NCBI GenBank assembly: GCA_019116455.1
Contig: DXBR01000019.1
Coordinates: forward strand, 1-31,368
DNA: 31,368 nt
Source of the DNA: Anaerobutyricum stercoris
GTDB taxonomy: Bacteria > Bacillota > Clostridia > Lachnospirales > Lachnospiraceae
Direction: 5' to 3'
Every line of letters begins with the position of its first letter. Position 1 is the first letter of the stretch. The position numbers and the translations under genes were made by a program. Positions 23,442 to 31,323 of this stretch are shown here, piece by piece. The notes under the pieces were generated by a model. It worked only from the letters and a program-made list of their open reading frames with translations, had not been told where the DNA came from and made no database searches.

Positions 23442-24545
23442 ATGAAAAATTATAAACTTTTAACACCAGGCCCGCTGACAACCACCGACACTGTAAAAGA
23501 GCAGATGTTATTTGACCACTGCACCTGGGATGACGATTATAAAAAAATTACGCTGGAGATCAGAGACAAGCTTCTGGAGCTGGCTCATGTCAGTGAGCCG
23601 GAATATACAGTTGTTCTCATGCAGGGCAGCGGTACTTTCGGTGTGGAATCTGTGATTACGAGCACGGTAGGCAGTGATGAAAAACTTCTCATCGCCGCCA
23701 ACGGTTCTTACGGCCGCCGTATGGCAGATATCGCAGAACATGCCGGCATCAATTACAGATTATATGAGGTTAATTATAATGAGATTCCTGATGCAAAAAG
23801 AATCGCTGAAATACTGGAGGAAGATCCGGAAGTAACCCATGTTTCCATGGTTCACAGCGAGACTACATCCGGCATCTTAAATGATATCGCTTCTGTGAGC
23901 AAAGTTGTAAAGGCTGCCGGAAGAACTATGATCGTGGACGCTATGTCCAGTTTCGGCGGCGTAGACATTCCTGTGGGTGAACTGGGAATTGACTTTATCA
24001 TTAGCAGCGCCAACAAATGTATTCAGGGAGTGCCGGGCTTTTCCTTCATCATTTGCAAAAAAGACTCTCTTATGGCCAGCAAAGGCAAAGCAAGAAGTCT
24101 TTCTCTGGATCTCTATGACCAGTGGGAGACCATGCAGGCCGACGGTAAGTGGAGATTTACCTCCCCGACCCATGTCGTTCTGGCTTTTGCCCAGGCGTTA
24201 AAAGAAATGGAAGAAGAGGGAGGAATTCCGGCAAGAAATAAACGCTATACAGAAAATAATAAGCTTCTTACCAGCAGACTTCGTGCTCTTGGTTTTGAAA
24301 CTTACGTAGGAGATGAATATCAGGGACCGATTATCACCACATTTTTCTATCCGGCCAATAAGAATTACACCTTCCAGGAAACGTACCAGTACATCAAAGA
24401 GCGCGGCTACGCCATCTATCCGGGCAAGGTGACAGACGCGGAGACCTTCCGCATCGGCAACATCGGTGAAATCTATCCGGAAGATATCAACAGAGTCTGC
24501 GACATCATCGAAGAGTTCATTAAAACAAAAAGAGCCGCAGCGTAA
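23442..24545 (+). CDS. phnW: 2-Aminoethylphosphonate-pyruvate transaminase
   Basis: This 367-residue PLP enzyme transfers the amino group of 2-aminoethylphosphonate to pyruvate, giving phosphonoacetaldehyde and L-alanine. The start YKLLTPGPLTTTDTVK, FDHCTWDDDY, the glycine-rich VLMQGSGTFGVES, the PLP aspartate in MIVDAMSSFGG and the Schiff-base lysine (K192) in SSANKCIQGVPGF are the PhnW signatures. The C-terminal arginine motif is in FRIGNIGEI. It sits between the importer genes and phnX with short gaps, so uptake and breakdown are made together. The length is normal. Confidence 0.95.
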   Translation: MKNYKLLTPGPLTTTDTVKEQMLFDHCTWDDDYKKITLEIRDKLLELAHVSEPEYTVVLMQGSGTFGVESVITSTVGSDEKLLIAANGSYGRRMADIAEHAGINYRLYEVNYNEIPDAKRIAEILEEDPEVTHVSMVHSETTSGILNDIASVSKVVKAAGRTMIVDAMSSFGGVDIPVGELGIDFIISSANKCIQGVPGFSFIICKKDSLMASKGKARSLSLDLYDQWETMQADGKWRFTSPTHVVLAFAQALKEMEEEGGIPARNKRYTENNKLLTSRLRALGFETYVGDEYQGPIITTFFYPANKNYTFQETYQYIKERGYAIYPGKVTDAETFRIGNIGEIYPEDINRVCDIIEEFIKTKRAAA

Positions 24546-24586
24546 AGGGACGGAGAACAATATCAGGAGAAAGAGAGACAATAACA

Positions 24587-25351
24587 ATGAAATATGAAGC
24601 AGTGATATTCGACTGGGCAGGAACGACAGTAGATTACGGATGCTTTGCGCCGGTGCAGGCATTTATGGAAATATTCAAAGAATACGGTATCACACCGAGC
24701 ATGGAAGAGACAAGAAAACCTATGGGAATGTTAAAATGGGACCACATCAAGACCATGCTGTCCATGGAGCGGATTCGTGAAGAATTTAAACGTATCCATG
24801 GCAGGGACTTTACTGACAAAGATGTGGATGAAATGCACGAAAAATTTGCCGCCAATCTCATGAAGATTCTCGATCAGTTCTCTGACCCGAAAGACTACGT
24901 GGTAGAAACTGTGGCAAAGCTCCGCGACGCCGGTCTGAAGATCGGTTCCACTACCGGCTACACCGACGCCATGATGGACATTGTCACAAAAGAAGCGGCA
25001 AAAGCCGGTTATGAACCTGACTGCTGGTTCAGCCCGGACTCCACCGGACACGCCGGCCGTCCGTATCCATACATGATCTTTAAGAACATGGAAGCGCTGC
25101 ACATCACCAGCGTGGATAAAGTCATGAAGGTGGGAGATACCATCTCCGATATCCGTGAAGGTAAAAACGCAGGTGTCTTCACCGCAGGCATTATTGAAGG
25201 AAGTTCTGAGATGGGGCTTACCAAAGCAGAGTATGAAGCGCTCACTCCGGAAGAGAAGGAAGCGAAAGTGCAGGAGGTGACAAAACGTTACATGGACGCC
25301 GGCGCCGATGCTGTTGTGCAGGATATCCGGGGCGTGCTGGAGTTGATCTAG
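24587..25351 (+). CDS. phnX: Phosphonoacetaldehyde hydrolase (phosphonatase)
   Basis: This 254-residue HAD-superfamily enzyme breaks the C-P bond of phosphonoacetaldehyde to give acetaldehyde and phosphate. The nucleophile motif is VIFDWAGTTVDYG (D9). The cap-domain lysine that forms the Schiff base with the substrate aldehyde is K50 in RKPMGMLKWDHIK, which separates it from ordinary HAD phosphatases. TTGYTDAMM and VGDTISDIREGKNAG are the remaining HAD motifs. It directly follows phnW (41-base gap) and closes the operon. Acetaldehyde would have to be disposed of by enzymes outside the window. Confidence 0.95.
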   Translation: MKYEAVIFDWAGTTVDYGCFAPVQAFMEIFKEYGITPSMEETRKPMGMLKWDHIKTMLSMERIREEFKRIHGRDFTDKDVDEMHEKFAANLMKILDQFSDPKDYVVETVAKLRDAGLKIGSTTGYTDAMMDIVTKEAAKAGYEPDCWFSPDSTGHAGRPYPYMIFKNMEALHITSVDKVMKVGDTISDIREGKNAGVFTAGIIEGSSEMGLTKAEYEALTPEEKEAKVQEVTKRYMDAGADAVVQDIRGVLELI

Positions 25352-25462
25352 TGTATTTTGTCACTATACTGAAAAGAGATGAGGCAGTACACTAATATCA
25401 ATGCAGCGCAGACATAATTAATCTATTTGAATATTGTATAATTTCGCGGGAAATACTATAAG

Positions 25463-25502
25463 ATCAGGGACAGAGCCGGCATGGGCAGGCTTTGTCCCTG
25501 AT
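25463..25502. terminator. Long hairpin after phnX, possible terminator
   Basis: ATCAGGGACAGAGCC (25463-25477) pairs with GGCTTTGTCCCTGAT (25488-25502): 15 pairs with one G-U and a 10-base loop. Only TTATAG follows, so the U-tract is poor. A -10-like TATAAT at 25437-25442 lies just upstream, so it could instead be a leader hairpin of the exporter gene. Confidence 0.5.
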
Positions 25503-25646
25503 TTATAGTGAGGAATAATTATAACGAATTTTTTCGTTTCTGCACATTCCATTCTACATATTCCATACCGGAAGATGATTGACCGGAATCAAAGAAAGGA
25601 GTAAGATAGAGCAGGTGCAAAAGAAATAAGAGGGGATGAGAATACA

Positions 25647-27008
25647 TTGCAAAAGAGTAAATATGAAATTGACATGACAAATGGTTCTATAATGGATAAG
25701 CTGGTCTCTTTTTCGCTGCCTTTGATGGTCACCAGTATTCTGCAGCTGATGTTCAACGCGGTGGATATCATCGTGGTGGGACGGTTCAGCGGCAGCGATG
25801 CGCTGGCGGCGGTGGGGGCCACCACGGCGCTTATCAATATTTTTACCAACCTGTTTATCGGAATCTCCATGGGAGCAAATGTACTGTGCGCCAGGTATTA
25901 TGCTGCGGGGCAGGATAAGGAAATGTCAGAATCGGTACATACGGCCATCGCGCTCGCTTTGATCAGCGGCGTCCTCATGGCAGTGGTGGGATTTGCGGCT
26001 GCCGGATGGGCGCTGGGGCTTATGGACACGCCGCCGGACGTCATCGGGCAGTCCACCCTCTACATGAAAATATATTTCCTTGGAATGCCGTTTTTTATGC
26101 TCTATAACTACGGGGCGGCAGTCCTTCGCGCGGTGGGAGATACCAAGCGGCCGCTGTTTTTTCTGCTCTTTGCGGGCATGGCAAATGTGGCGCTTGATCT
26201 GCTGTTAGTCATCGTTATCCCTCTGGGCGTGGCCGGCGTAGCCATCGGGACCGTGGCTTCCCAGATGGTATCGAGCATCCTTGTGCTTCACTGCCTTTAT
26301 AAATCCGAAGGCAGCTATCAGGTGAGATTCTCCAGGCTTTCTGTCAAAGGATTCTATGTGAAGCGCATCTTTCAGGTGGGCATCCCGGCCGGCATTCAGA
26401 GTACGGTCATAAACTTCTCCAACGCGCTGCTGCAGTCATCGGTGAACTCCTTCGGCTCCATCGCCATGGCCGGCTACACGGCAGCCAACAACATCCTCGG
26501 CTTTCTGTATGTGTCTGTCAATGCGGTCACTCAGGCGTGCATGAGCTTCACCAGTCAGAACTACAGCGTGAAGAAACCGAAGCGGATGGACCGGGTGCTT
26601 TTAGACTGTATCCTTTTATCCGCAGGAATTTCATTGATTCTGGGCGTTGGTGCCTGGGCCTTTGGGTCCCAGGTTCTGAGAATCTACACAACTGAAGCGG
26701 ACGTGATCCAGTGCGGACTGGAGATACTCTCCATCACCACCGTCCCATACTTCCTCTGCGGCATCATGGATTTGTTTCCTGGCGCCATGAGGGGGATGGG
26801 ATATTCGGCAGTTCCCATGGTGCTGTCCATCATCGGCACAGTGGGCACAAGAATTCTCTGGATATATGGTTTCTTTCCTTATCATCGGTCTTTACATTTT
26901 TTGTTCATTTCCTATCCGGGTTCCTGGATCGCCACCATCGTCATGCAGGCGGTGTGCTTTTTCTTCGTCCGGAAGCGGTGCCGGAAGGTACTGGGGGAGA
27001 CGGTGTGA
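25647..27008 (+). CDS. MATE-family multidrug/metabolite exporter
   Basis: The 453-residue membrane protein has about 12 helices in two homologous halves. The family opening NGSIMDKLVSFSLPLMVTSI, then LMFNAVDIIVVGRFSG, GISMGANVLCARYYAAG and, in the second half, VGIPAGIQSTVINFSNALLQ and FTSQNYSVKK identify the DinF/NorM-like MATE superfamily. Such proteins export cations, drugs or metabolites by sodium or proton antiport; the substrate is unknown. I start at TTG 25647 because AGGGGATGAG lies upstream and the next in-frame ATG (25674) has no ribosome binding site. It is a single gene, about 295 bases from phnX, with convergent thiamine genes behind it. Confidence 0.88.
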   Translation: MQKSKYEIDMTNGSIMDKLVSFSLPLMVTSILQLMFNAVDIIVVGRFSGSDALAAVGATTALINIFTNLFIGISMGANVLCARYYAAGQDKEMSESVHTAIALALISGVLMAVVGFAAAGWALGLMDTPPDVIGQSTLYMKIYFLGMPFFMLYNYGAAVLRAVGDTKRPLFFLLFAGMANVALDLLLVIVIPLGVAGVAIGTVASQMVSSILVLHCLYKSEGSYQVRFSRLSVKGFYVKRIFQVGIPAGIQSTVINFSNALLQSSVNSFGSIAMAGYTAANNILGFLYVSVNAVTQACMSFTSQNYSVKKPKRMDRVLLDCILLSAGISLILGVGAWAFGSQVLRIYTTEADVIQCGLEILSITTVPYFLCGIMDLFPGAMRGMGYSAVPMVLSIIGTVGTRILWIYGFFPYHRSLHFLFISYPGSWIATIVMQAVCFFFVRKRCRKVLGETV

Positions 27009-27062
27009 GAAAAAGCTTCTTCCATATAATAATCATTTTCAATTGTTTCTTTATAATTAGAA

Positions 27063-27088
27063 AATCGGATTGGAAGCGGCATCCGATT
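27063..27088. terminator. Hairpin between convergent exporter and thiamine genes
   Basis: AATCGGAT (27063-27070) and ATCCGATT (27081-27088) pair over a 10-base loop. On the minus strand the stem is followed by TTC, on the plus strand by CTGAAG, so the U-tracts are weak; it may act in both directions at low efficiency. Confidence 0.45.
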
Positions 27089-27131
27089 CTGAAGTAAAAA
27101 CTGTCTGAAAAATCAACGAAACAGAATTGTA

Positions 27132-27782
27132 TTATATCCGCATCATCTCAGACATGATGCATCCGCCGGCAGCTCCGCAGGAAAGCACTTCTGTGAGCTG
27201 CCCGGTGCCCAGATGGATGCCGCCGATGGCATAAACTGGCACCGGGGACATCCGGCAGATTTTTTCTAAAAAGGAAAGTCCCCGGGGCGGCACGCCTTTT
27301 TTGCAGTCGGTGCTGTATATGTGCCCCGCCGTCAGATAGGTGGCGCCCAGCCGCAGCGCCTCCTCGGCTTCTGCCATGGAATGGACGGAAGTGCCGACGG
27401 CAGTGAAAAAGGAGAGGGGTGTTCCCGCCCCGCCGGGAACGTCTGGCCGGCGGGGATCCGCCGGTTGCAAATCCGCCTCGCCGGCATACTGCCGCAAAAC
27501 CGGGAGAGGCAGATGAATTTCTTTGACACCGGCGGCCCGGGAGGCTTCCGGATAGGTGTGGTAAATGCAGCGCACGCTGTATTGACGGCAGATGGCCAGC
27601 ACTTTTTCAGCCAGGCGGGCGTATTCTTCTTCTGGCAGATCTTTTTCCCGTACGATCACCGCCGCCGGGTGAAAACGGCAGATGCGGGCAATTTGTTCTT
27701 CATAGGGACGGACGGAGAGGGAGCGGTTAGTGACGGCGATGACGGAGAGGTTTTCCGGCTGCCGGGTATGAGGGGCGCTCAT
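27132..27782 (-). CDS. tenI: Thiazole tautomerase TenI-like protein (ThiE/TenI family)
   Basis: The 216-residue TIM barrel belongs to the thiamine phosphate synthase superfamily. The motif TAGHIYSTDCKKGVPPRGLS matches TenI (Bacillus TenI has GHVFETDCKKG) and not ThiE, which has GP-x-F-x-T-x-TK. The HLGQ-D segment that binds magnesium and substrate in ThiE is HLPLPVLRQ here. TSVHSMAEAEEA and VYAIGGIHLG are shared by both groups. TenI converts the first product of ThiG to the aromatic thiazole carboxylate phosphate, which suits its place after thiH. The start ATG overlaps the thiH stop (ATGA). An automatic pipeline may call it thiE. True coupling activity is not excluded but looks unlikely. Confidence 0.75.
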   Translation of the reverse strand: MSAPHTRQPENLSVIAVTNRSLSVRPYEEQIARICRFHPAAVIVREKDLPEEEYARLAEKVLAICRQYSVRCIYHTYPEASRAAGVKEIHLPLPVLRQYAGEADLQPADPRRPDVPGGAGTPLSFFTAVGTSVHSMAEAEEALRLGATYLTAGHIYSTDCKKGVPPRGLSFLEKICRMSPVPVYAIGGIHLGTGQLTEVLSCGAAGGCIMSEMMRI

Positions 27783-28996
27783 ACGTAAATGTACTCCGCC
27801 ATGACCGGCTGCAGATGTTCGGCCACCAGGGCATCATAGACTTCCCGGACGGATCGGCCGTCGGAGATTTCAAATTGTTCGTCGCCTTTATCCTGCACTT
27901 CCTCGCCGTGTTCACCGATGCCGGTGCTGACGCCGGCAGAGATTTTGGTGGCGGCAATGTTCACCAGATTGTCCCGCACCCTGGCACATTCCCGGCTGGA
28001 GATGGTGATGCTGGCGAAAGGCATAAACAGCCGGTAGGCGCAGACAATCTGTAAAAGCTGCGCTTCGTGCACATCCATAGGGTTGATCTTGTCGTTGTTG
28101 ATGATGGGCCGCAGCCGTGGGCAGGAAAAGGCAATCTCTGCATGGGGATACTTTTTTTGGAGAAGCCAGGCGTGCATGCCGGTGGCGAAAGCATCTTTCC
28201 GGAAATCATCAAGACCCAGGAGAGCGGCGAAGCCCACACCTCGCATGCCGCCCATCAAAGCCCGCTCCTGGGCGTTAAACCGGTACGGAAAGATTCGTTT
28301 GTGGCCGGCTAAGTGGAGGGTTTCGTATTTGTCAGAGTTGTATGTTTCCTGAAAAACAGTGACGTAGTCTGCCCCGCACTGATGTAGATGGGCGTACTCG
28401 TCGGAGTTCATCGGATAAACTTCCAGACCGACCACCCGGAAATATTTCCGGGCGATTTCACAGGCCCGGCCGATATATTCCACAGTGGAACGTTTCCGGC
28501 TTTCACCGGTCAGAATGAGGATTTCCTGCAGACCAGTTTTGGCGATGGCGGCAAACTCCTTCTCGATTTCCTCTTCGTTGAGCTGGGCCCGTTTGATGTG
28601 ATTGTGGCAGTTAAACCCGCAGTAAATGCAGTAATTTTCGCAATAATTGGCGATGTAGGCCGGAGTGAACATGCAGACAGAATTGCCGAAATGTTTCCGG
28701 GTCTCCGCCTGGGCCGCCTGGGCGATGTCTTCCAGCAAAGGCAGCGCCGCCGGGGACAGCAGCGCCTTGAAATCCTCCAGGGAACGGTTGTCGTGGGAGA
28801 GGGCGCGGCGCACGTCGTTTTCGGTGTAAATGTCATAATTGTAGGCGTTCATGGCGGAAATCACCTGATCCATCACATCGGAACCGATGTCTTCCATATC
28901 CGGCAGATAGGTCATGTGATCGATGCGGTTTTCTTTCTGATGTTCGCGGATTTCGTCGCTTAAAATACTTTCGTTGATATGAGTTTCTGTGTTCAT
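27779..28996 (-). CDS. thiH: 2-Iminoacetate synthase (tyrosine lyase), radical SAM
   Basis: The 405-residue enzyme cleaves L-tyrosine to dehydroglycine (2-iminoacetate) and p-cresol, supplying the C-N unit for the thiazole ring. The radical-SAM cluster motif CENYCIYCGFN lies at about residues 119-129. EILILTGESRKRSTVEYIG, GLEVYPMNSDEYAHL and FQETYNSDKYETLHLAGHKR are typical ThiH segments. It is the oxygen-sensitive alternative to the glycine oxidase ThiO, fitting an anaerobe. The N-terminus is slightly longer than in E. coli ThiH. The start ATG 28996 has GAGGAGG eight bases upstream; it lies 17 bases after thiG and overlaps tenI by four bases. Confidence 0.95.
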   Translation of the reverse strand: MNTETHINESILSDEIREHQKENRIDHMTYLPDMEDIGSDVMDQVISAMNAYNYDIYTENDVRRALSHDNRSLEDFKALLSPAALPLLEDIAQAAQAETRKHFGNSVCMFTPAYIANYCENYCIYCGFNCHNHIKRAQLNEEEIEKEFAAIAKTGLQEILILTGESRKRSTVEYIGRACEIARKYFRVVGLEVYPMNSDEYAHLHQCGADYVTVFQETYNSDKYETLHLAGHKRIFPYRFNAQERALMGGMRGVGFAALLGLDDFRKDAFATGMHAWLLQKKYPHAEIAFSCPRLRPIINNDKINPMDVHEAQLLQIVCAYRLFMPFASITISSRECARVRDNLVNIAATKISAGVSTGIGEHGEEVQDKGDEQFEISDGRSVREVYDALVAEHLQPVMAEYIYV

Positions 28997-29013
28997 TCTT
29001 ATCCTCCTCGCTG

Positions 29014-29784
29014 TTAATCTCTCAGATAGCCGGTGAGGGGGGAGGAAGCGCTGGCTCCTTTGGCCCGTACATTTCCCATACCGGCAAGGTAAGCGGCTCT
29101 GCCGGCCTCCACGGCTTTTTTCATGGCACCGGCCATCTGTTTCACATCACCGGCGGTGGCGATGGCAGTGTTTGCCATGACCGCCGCGGCACCCATTTCC
29201 ATGGCCTCGCAGGCCTGGGACGGACGGCCGATACCTGCGTCCACGATAATCGGCAGATCAATTTCATCAATGAGGATCTGGATGAATTCCTTTGTGCACA
29301 GCCCTTTGTTGGAACCGATTGGCGCGCCCAGCGGCATGATGCAGGCGGCACCGGCCTCGGTCATATCCCTGGCCATATTTAAGTCCGGGTACATATAAGG
29401 CATGACGATGAAACCCTCTTTTGCGAGAATTTCCGTTGCCTTAACTGTCTCGTAATTATCCGGCAGGAGATATTTGGTATCCCGCATGATCTCGATTTTG
29501 ATGAAATCACTGCCGCAGACCTCTCTGGCAAGCCGGGCGATGCGGACGGCCTCATCGGCATTTCTGGCGCCGGAGGTGTTTGGAAGAAGAGTGACATCTT
29601 CCGGAATGTAGTCAAGAATGTTGGCGAGGCCGCCCTCGTTGGCCCGGCGCAGAGCCATGGTCACAATCTGCGCCCCAGCCTCCTCCACAGCCGCTTTGAT
29701 GAGCTCCAGGGAATATTTGCCGGAGCCCAGAATAAATCTGGATGTAAATTCGTGGTTCCCTAATTTCCATGTATCCTTTGTCAT
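29014..29784 (-). CDS. thiG: Thiazole synthase
   Basis: This 256-residue TIM-barrel enzyme condenses 1-deoxyxylulose-5-phosphate, 2-iminoacetate and sulfur from ThiS thiocarboxylate into the thiazole phosphate. FTSRFILGSGKYSLELI at the start, VTMALRRAN, LLPNTSGARNADEAVRIARL, the Schiff-base lysine in DFIKIEIMRD, and the phosphate-binding PIIVDAGIGRPSQACEAMEM and GAAAVMANTAIATAGD are canonical. I start at ATG 29784 with AAAGGA upstream; a longer frame reaching 29844 overlaps thiF and lacks a ribosome binding site. The length matches the family. Confidence 0.96.
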   Translation of the reverse strand: MTKDTWKLGNHEFTSRFILGSGKYSLELIKAAVEEAGAQIVTMALRRANEGGLANILDYIPEDVTLLPNTSGARNADEAVRIARLAREVCGSDFIKIEIMRDTKYLLPDNYETVKATEILAKEGFIVMPYMYPDLNMARDMTEAGAACIMPLGAPIGSNKGLCTKEFIQILIDEIDLPIIVDAGIGRPSQACEAMEMGAAAVMANTAIATAGDVKQMAGAMKKAVEAGRAAYLAGMGNVRAKGASASSPLTGYLRD

Positions 29785-29840
29785 TGTTTCGTCCTTTCTT
29801 TTAGTGTTTTTTATGGTTTTCCGGCGGAGTGGAGATGGTG

Positions 29841-30560
29841 TCATGATCCCTGTCCCCGGGTTCCTGCCTGTTTCAGGATCAGTTCCACCACCAGGTTTGC
29901 CTGGTGGGCCGCACAGAGCGCCACCCGGGGTGCCATCAGACTGTGGCCCTCGGAGACTTCCGCCGTTTCATCTCCGCAAAGATAGAAATGCGAGGAGATT
30001 TTTCTTGTGCGGATTGAGTTGCTGTCTCCGTAGCCCGCCATACCGCTGGCGGCGATGAGATATTTTTCCGGGAAATGCTCCAGCACCGCTTCAGCCAGCA
30101 TTGCCTTATTCTCCGGCACGTCAAAGGCCTCGCAAATATAGGTGTCATCCCGGAACAACTCCGGCACATTTTCCCTTGTGACCCGGACACAATCCTTCCG
30201 GATGGTCAGGTAAGGATTGATGGCCAGAAGGATGTCCGTCAGAGCCTCGGTCTTTGCCATGCCTATCTGATGAATAAAATATTGCTGCCGGTTCAGGTTT
30301 GTGATATCCACCCGGTCAAAGTCAATGAGATGCAGATGCCCCACGCCGATGCGGGCAAGGAAGATGGCAATATTGGAGCCAAGGCCGCCCAGTCCCGCCA
30401 TGGCAACCCACGCCTTTGAAAGATGGCGCTGCACCGCTCCGGTATGGCGGCAGACCAGAGCCTGATGAAGCTCTTCCCGGGTGGGAATCGGCGCCGGACT
30501 GCCCGGATGCCGCCCTGAAATCGTCATTTCTCGTTCATATTTGTCAAAATACTCAGCCAT
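29841..30560 (-). CDS. thiF: ThiS adenylyltransferase ThiF (short, family-2 type)
   Basis: The 239-residue E1-like enzyme adenylates the C-terminal glycine of ThiS before sulfur transfer. The nucleotide-binding AMAGLGGLGSNIAIFLARIG, LIDFDRVDITNLNRQQYF and the KTEALTDILLAINP segment are typical. The second half ends in SLMAPRVALCAAHQANLVVE. It lacks the paired CxxC zinc motifs of E. coli ThiF/MoeB and begins with an extra 40-50 residues, as in the anaerobe-type ThiF group. It starts six bases after thiS. The ATG at 30560 has only a weak upstream site (GGAGGATGATAG). Confidence 0.9.
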   Translation of the reverse strand: MAEYFDKYEREMTISGRHPGSPAPIPTREELHQALVCRHTGAVQRHLSKAWVAMAGLGGLGSNIAIFLARIGVGHLHLIDFDRVDITNLNRQQYFIHQIGMAKTEALTDILLAINPYLTIRKDCVRVTRENVPELFRDDTYICEAFDVPENKAMLAEAVLEHFPEKYLIAASGMAGYGDSNSIRTRKISSHFYLCGDETAEVSEGHSLMAPRVALCAAHQANLVVELILKQAGTRGQGS

Positions 30561-30566
30561 TTGCTA

Positions 30567-30764
30567 TCATCCTCCTCCCACAAAACTTACGACTTCAATC
30601 TGGTCGCCGTCTGCGATCACGGTATCCGCGTATTCCCGTTTTGGCACGATGTTCCCGTTCTTTTCCACGGCAATACGGTTTGTTCGGTAGCCGTGGCGGG
30701 AAATGTAGTCCTGAATGGTCAGGTTTTCTTCCCAGACTTCTTCCTGTCCGTTGACCCGTATCAT
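30567..30764 (-). CDS. thiS: Sulfur carrier protein ThiS
   Basis: This 65-residue ubiquitin-like protein carries sulfur as a C-terminal thiocarboxylate to ThiG. It begins MIRVNGQEEVWEENLTIQDY, contains RIAVEKNGNIVPKREYAD and ends DQIEVVSFVGGG, giving the required Gly-Gly end; one extra glycine compared with the usual GG. The start is ATG 30764, eight bases after AAGGAGG; a longer in-frame extension to 30821 has no site. It is the first gene of the operon, after a long riboswitch-bearing leader of about 380 bases. Confidence 0.94.
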   Translation of the reverse strand: MIRVNGQEEVWEENLTIQDYISRHGYRTNRIAVEKNGNIVPKREYADTVIADGDQIEVVSFVGGG

Positions 30765-30893
30765 AAAGAATCCTCCTTTCTGAGGTAGTGCGATTGGATC
30801 CGAAGGGGTTGGTTCAAACAAAAAATCAGTAGAATAACGTATGCACCTGCGCCGTAGCTTTCTTTAGGAATTGTAGTAAAAATCCTATAAAAA

Positions 30894-30939
30894 AAGGTTC
30901 ACGAAAGAATACACCCGCGGTGGTGCACCCCTTCATGAA
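30894..30939 (-). terminator. Second terminator-like hairpin in the thi leader
   Basis: On the minus strand GGTTCATGAA (30939-30930) pairs with TTCGTGAACC (about 30905-30896), ten pairs with one G-U, and seven T follow. An inner stem TGCACC/GGTGTA encloses ACCGCG. A competing pairing, TGAAC (30959-30955) with GTTCA (30938-30934), would break the stem. It lies between the TPP riboswitch terminator and thiS. Confidence 0.6.
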
Positions 30940-31007
30940 CCAGAAATTGTCTCCGTTCAATCACATGTTCTACCTTATGTTATTGTGTAAATATCCTGAT
31001 AATAAGC

Positions 31008-31039
31008 AAAAATCGGGAGGTGGCATCTGCCATCTCCCG
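31008..31039 (-). terminator. Expression-platform terminator of the TPP riboswitch
   Basis: On the minus strand CGGGAGATGGCA (31039-31028) pairs with TGCCACCTCCCG (31025-31014) around a two-base GA, followed by A and five T (31012-31008). It sits 12 bases after the aptamer. Confidence 0.85.
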
Positions 31040-31050
31040 CAATTGTCATC

Positions 31051-31131
31051 TTATTCCTACGTTGGCATTATCCAAATCAGGTTCCCGGGTCGAAATTCAC
31101 AACTTCCTCTCAGCCTGTTTACAAGCTCCCC
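31051..31131 (-). promoter_or_regulatory. TPP riboswitch (THI element)
   Basis: Read on the minus strand from 31131: GGGGAGC, then CAGGCTGAGAGGAAG (pyrimidine-sensor helix with the CUGAGA box), GACCCGGGAACCTGATTTGG and ATAATGCCAACGTAGGAAT (pyrophosphate-sensor region). These are the conserved parts of the TPP aptamer in order. It precedes a thiazole biosynthesis operon and is followed by an intrinsic terminator, so bound TPP should stop transcription. Confidence 0.95.
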
Positions 31132-31150
31132 ATATTTATTTACGTTTTCT

Positions 31151-31179
31151 AATATAAAAGTATTTTAAAGAAATGTCAA
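31151..31179 (-). promoter_or_regulatory. Promoter of the thiamine operon
   Basis: On the minus strand TTGACA (31179-31174), 17 bases and TATATT (31156-31151). Transcription would begin near 31144, about 13 bases before the riboswitch. Confidence 0.85.
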
Positions 31180-31287
31180 GAAAAAAATGTGCGTTTCATC
31201 AAAAGACTGCCTTTTGTCAGGAGAAAGAGAGGATTGTACACGACAAACGCATGAATGAATAAATTGTGAACATCCATCCTGATTTTC

Positions 31288-31296
31288 TGGTATACT
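31288..31296 (+). promoter_or_regulatory. Extended -10 promoter of the right-edge gene
   Basis: TGGTATACT (31288-31296) is an extended -10 element; no good -35 box is seen at 17 bases (TGAACA at 31267-31272 is 18 bases away). GGAG lies about ten bases before the ATG at 31324. Confidence 0.5.
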
Positions 31297-31323
31297 CAAA
31301 GAAAAAAGGATAGGAGTTCTTCT

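Noticed and set aside
13202..25351. One joint phosphonate-sugar pathway covering both clusters
   Set aside because: The strong terminator at 18392-18439 and separate regulators argue for two independent units. No gene links the sugar enzymes to AEP chemistry.
28388..28963. 191-codon plus-strand ORF opposite thiH
   Set aside because: It is antisense to the radical-SAM gene and low in complexity, with no ribosome binding site; a shadow of GC-rich coding sequence.
30894..30960. A true T-box riboswitch before thiS
   Set aside because: Only about 70 bases separate it from the TPP terminator, too few for stem I with a specifier loop, and the T-box core carries three extra bases. It is kept only as a resemblance.
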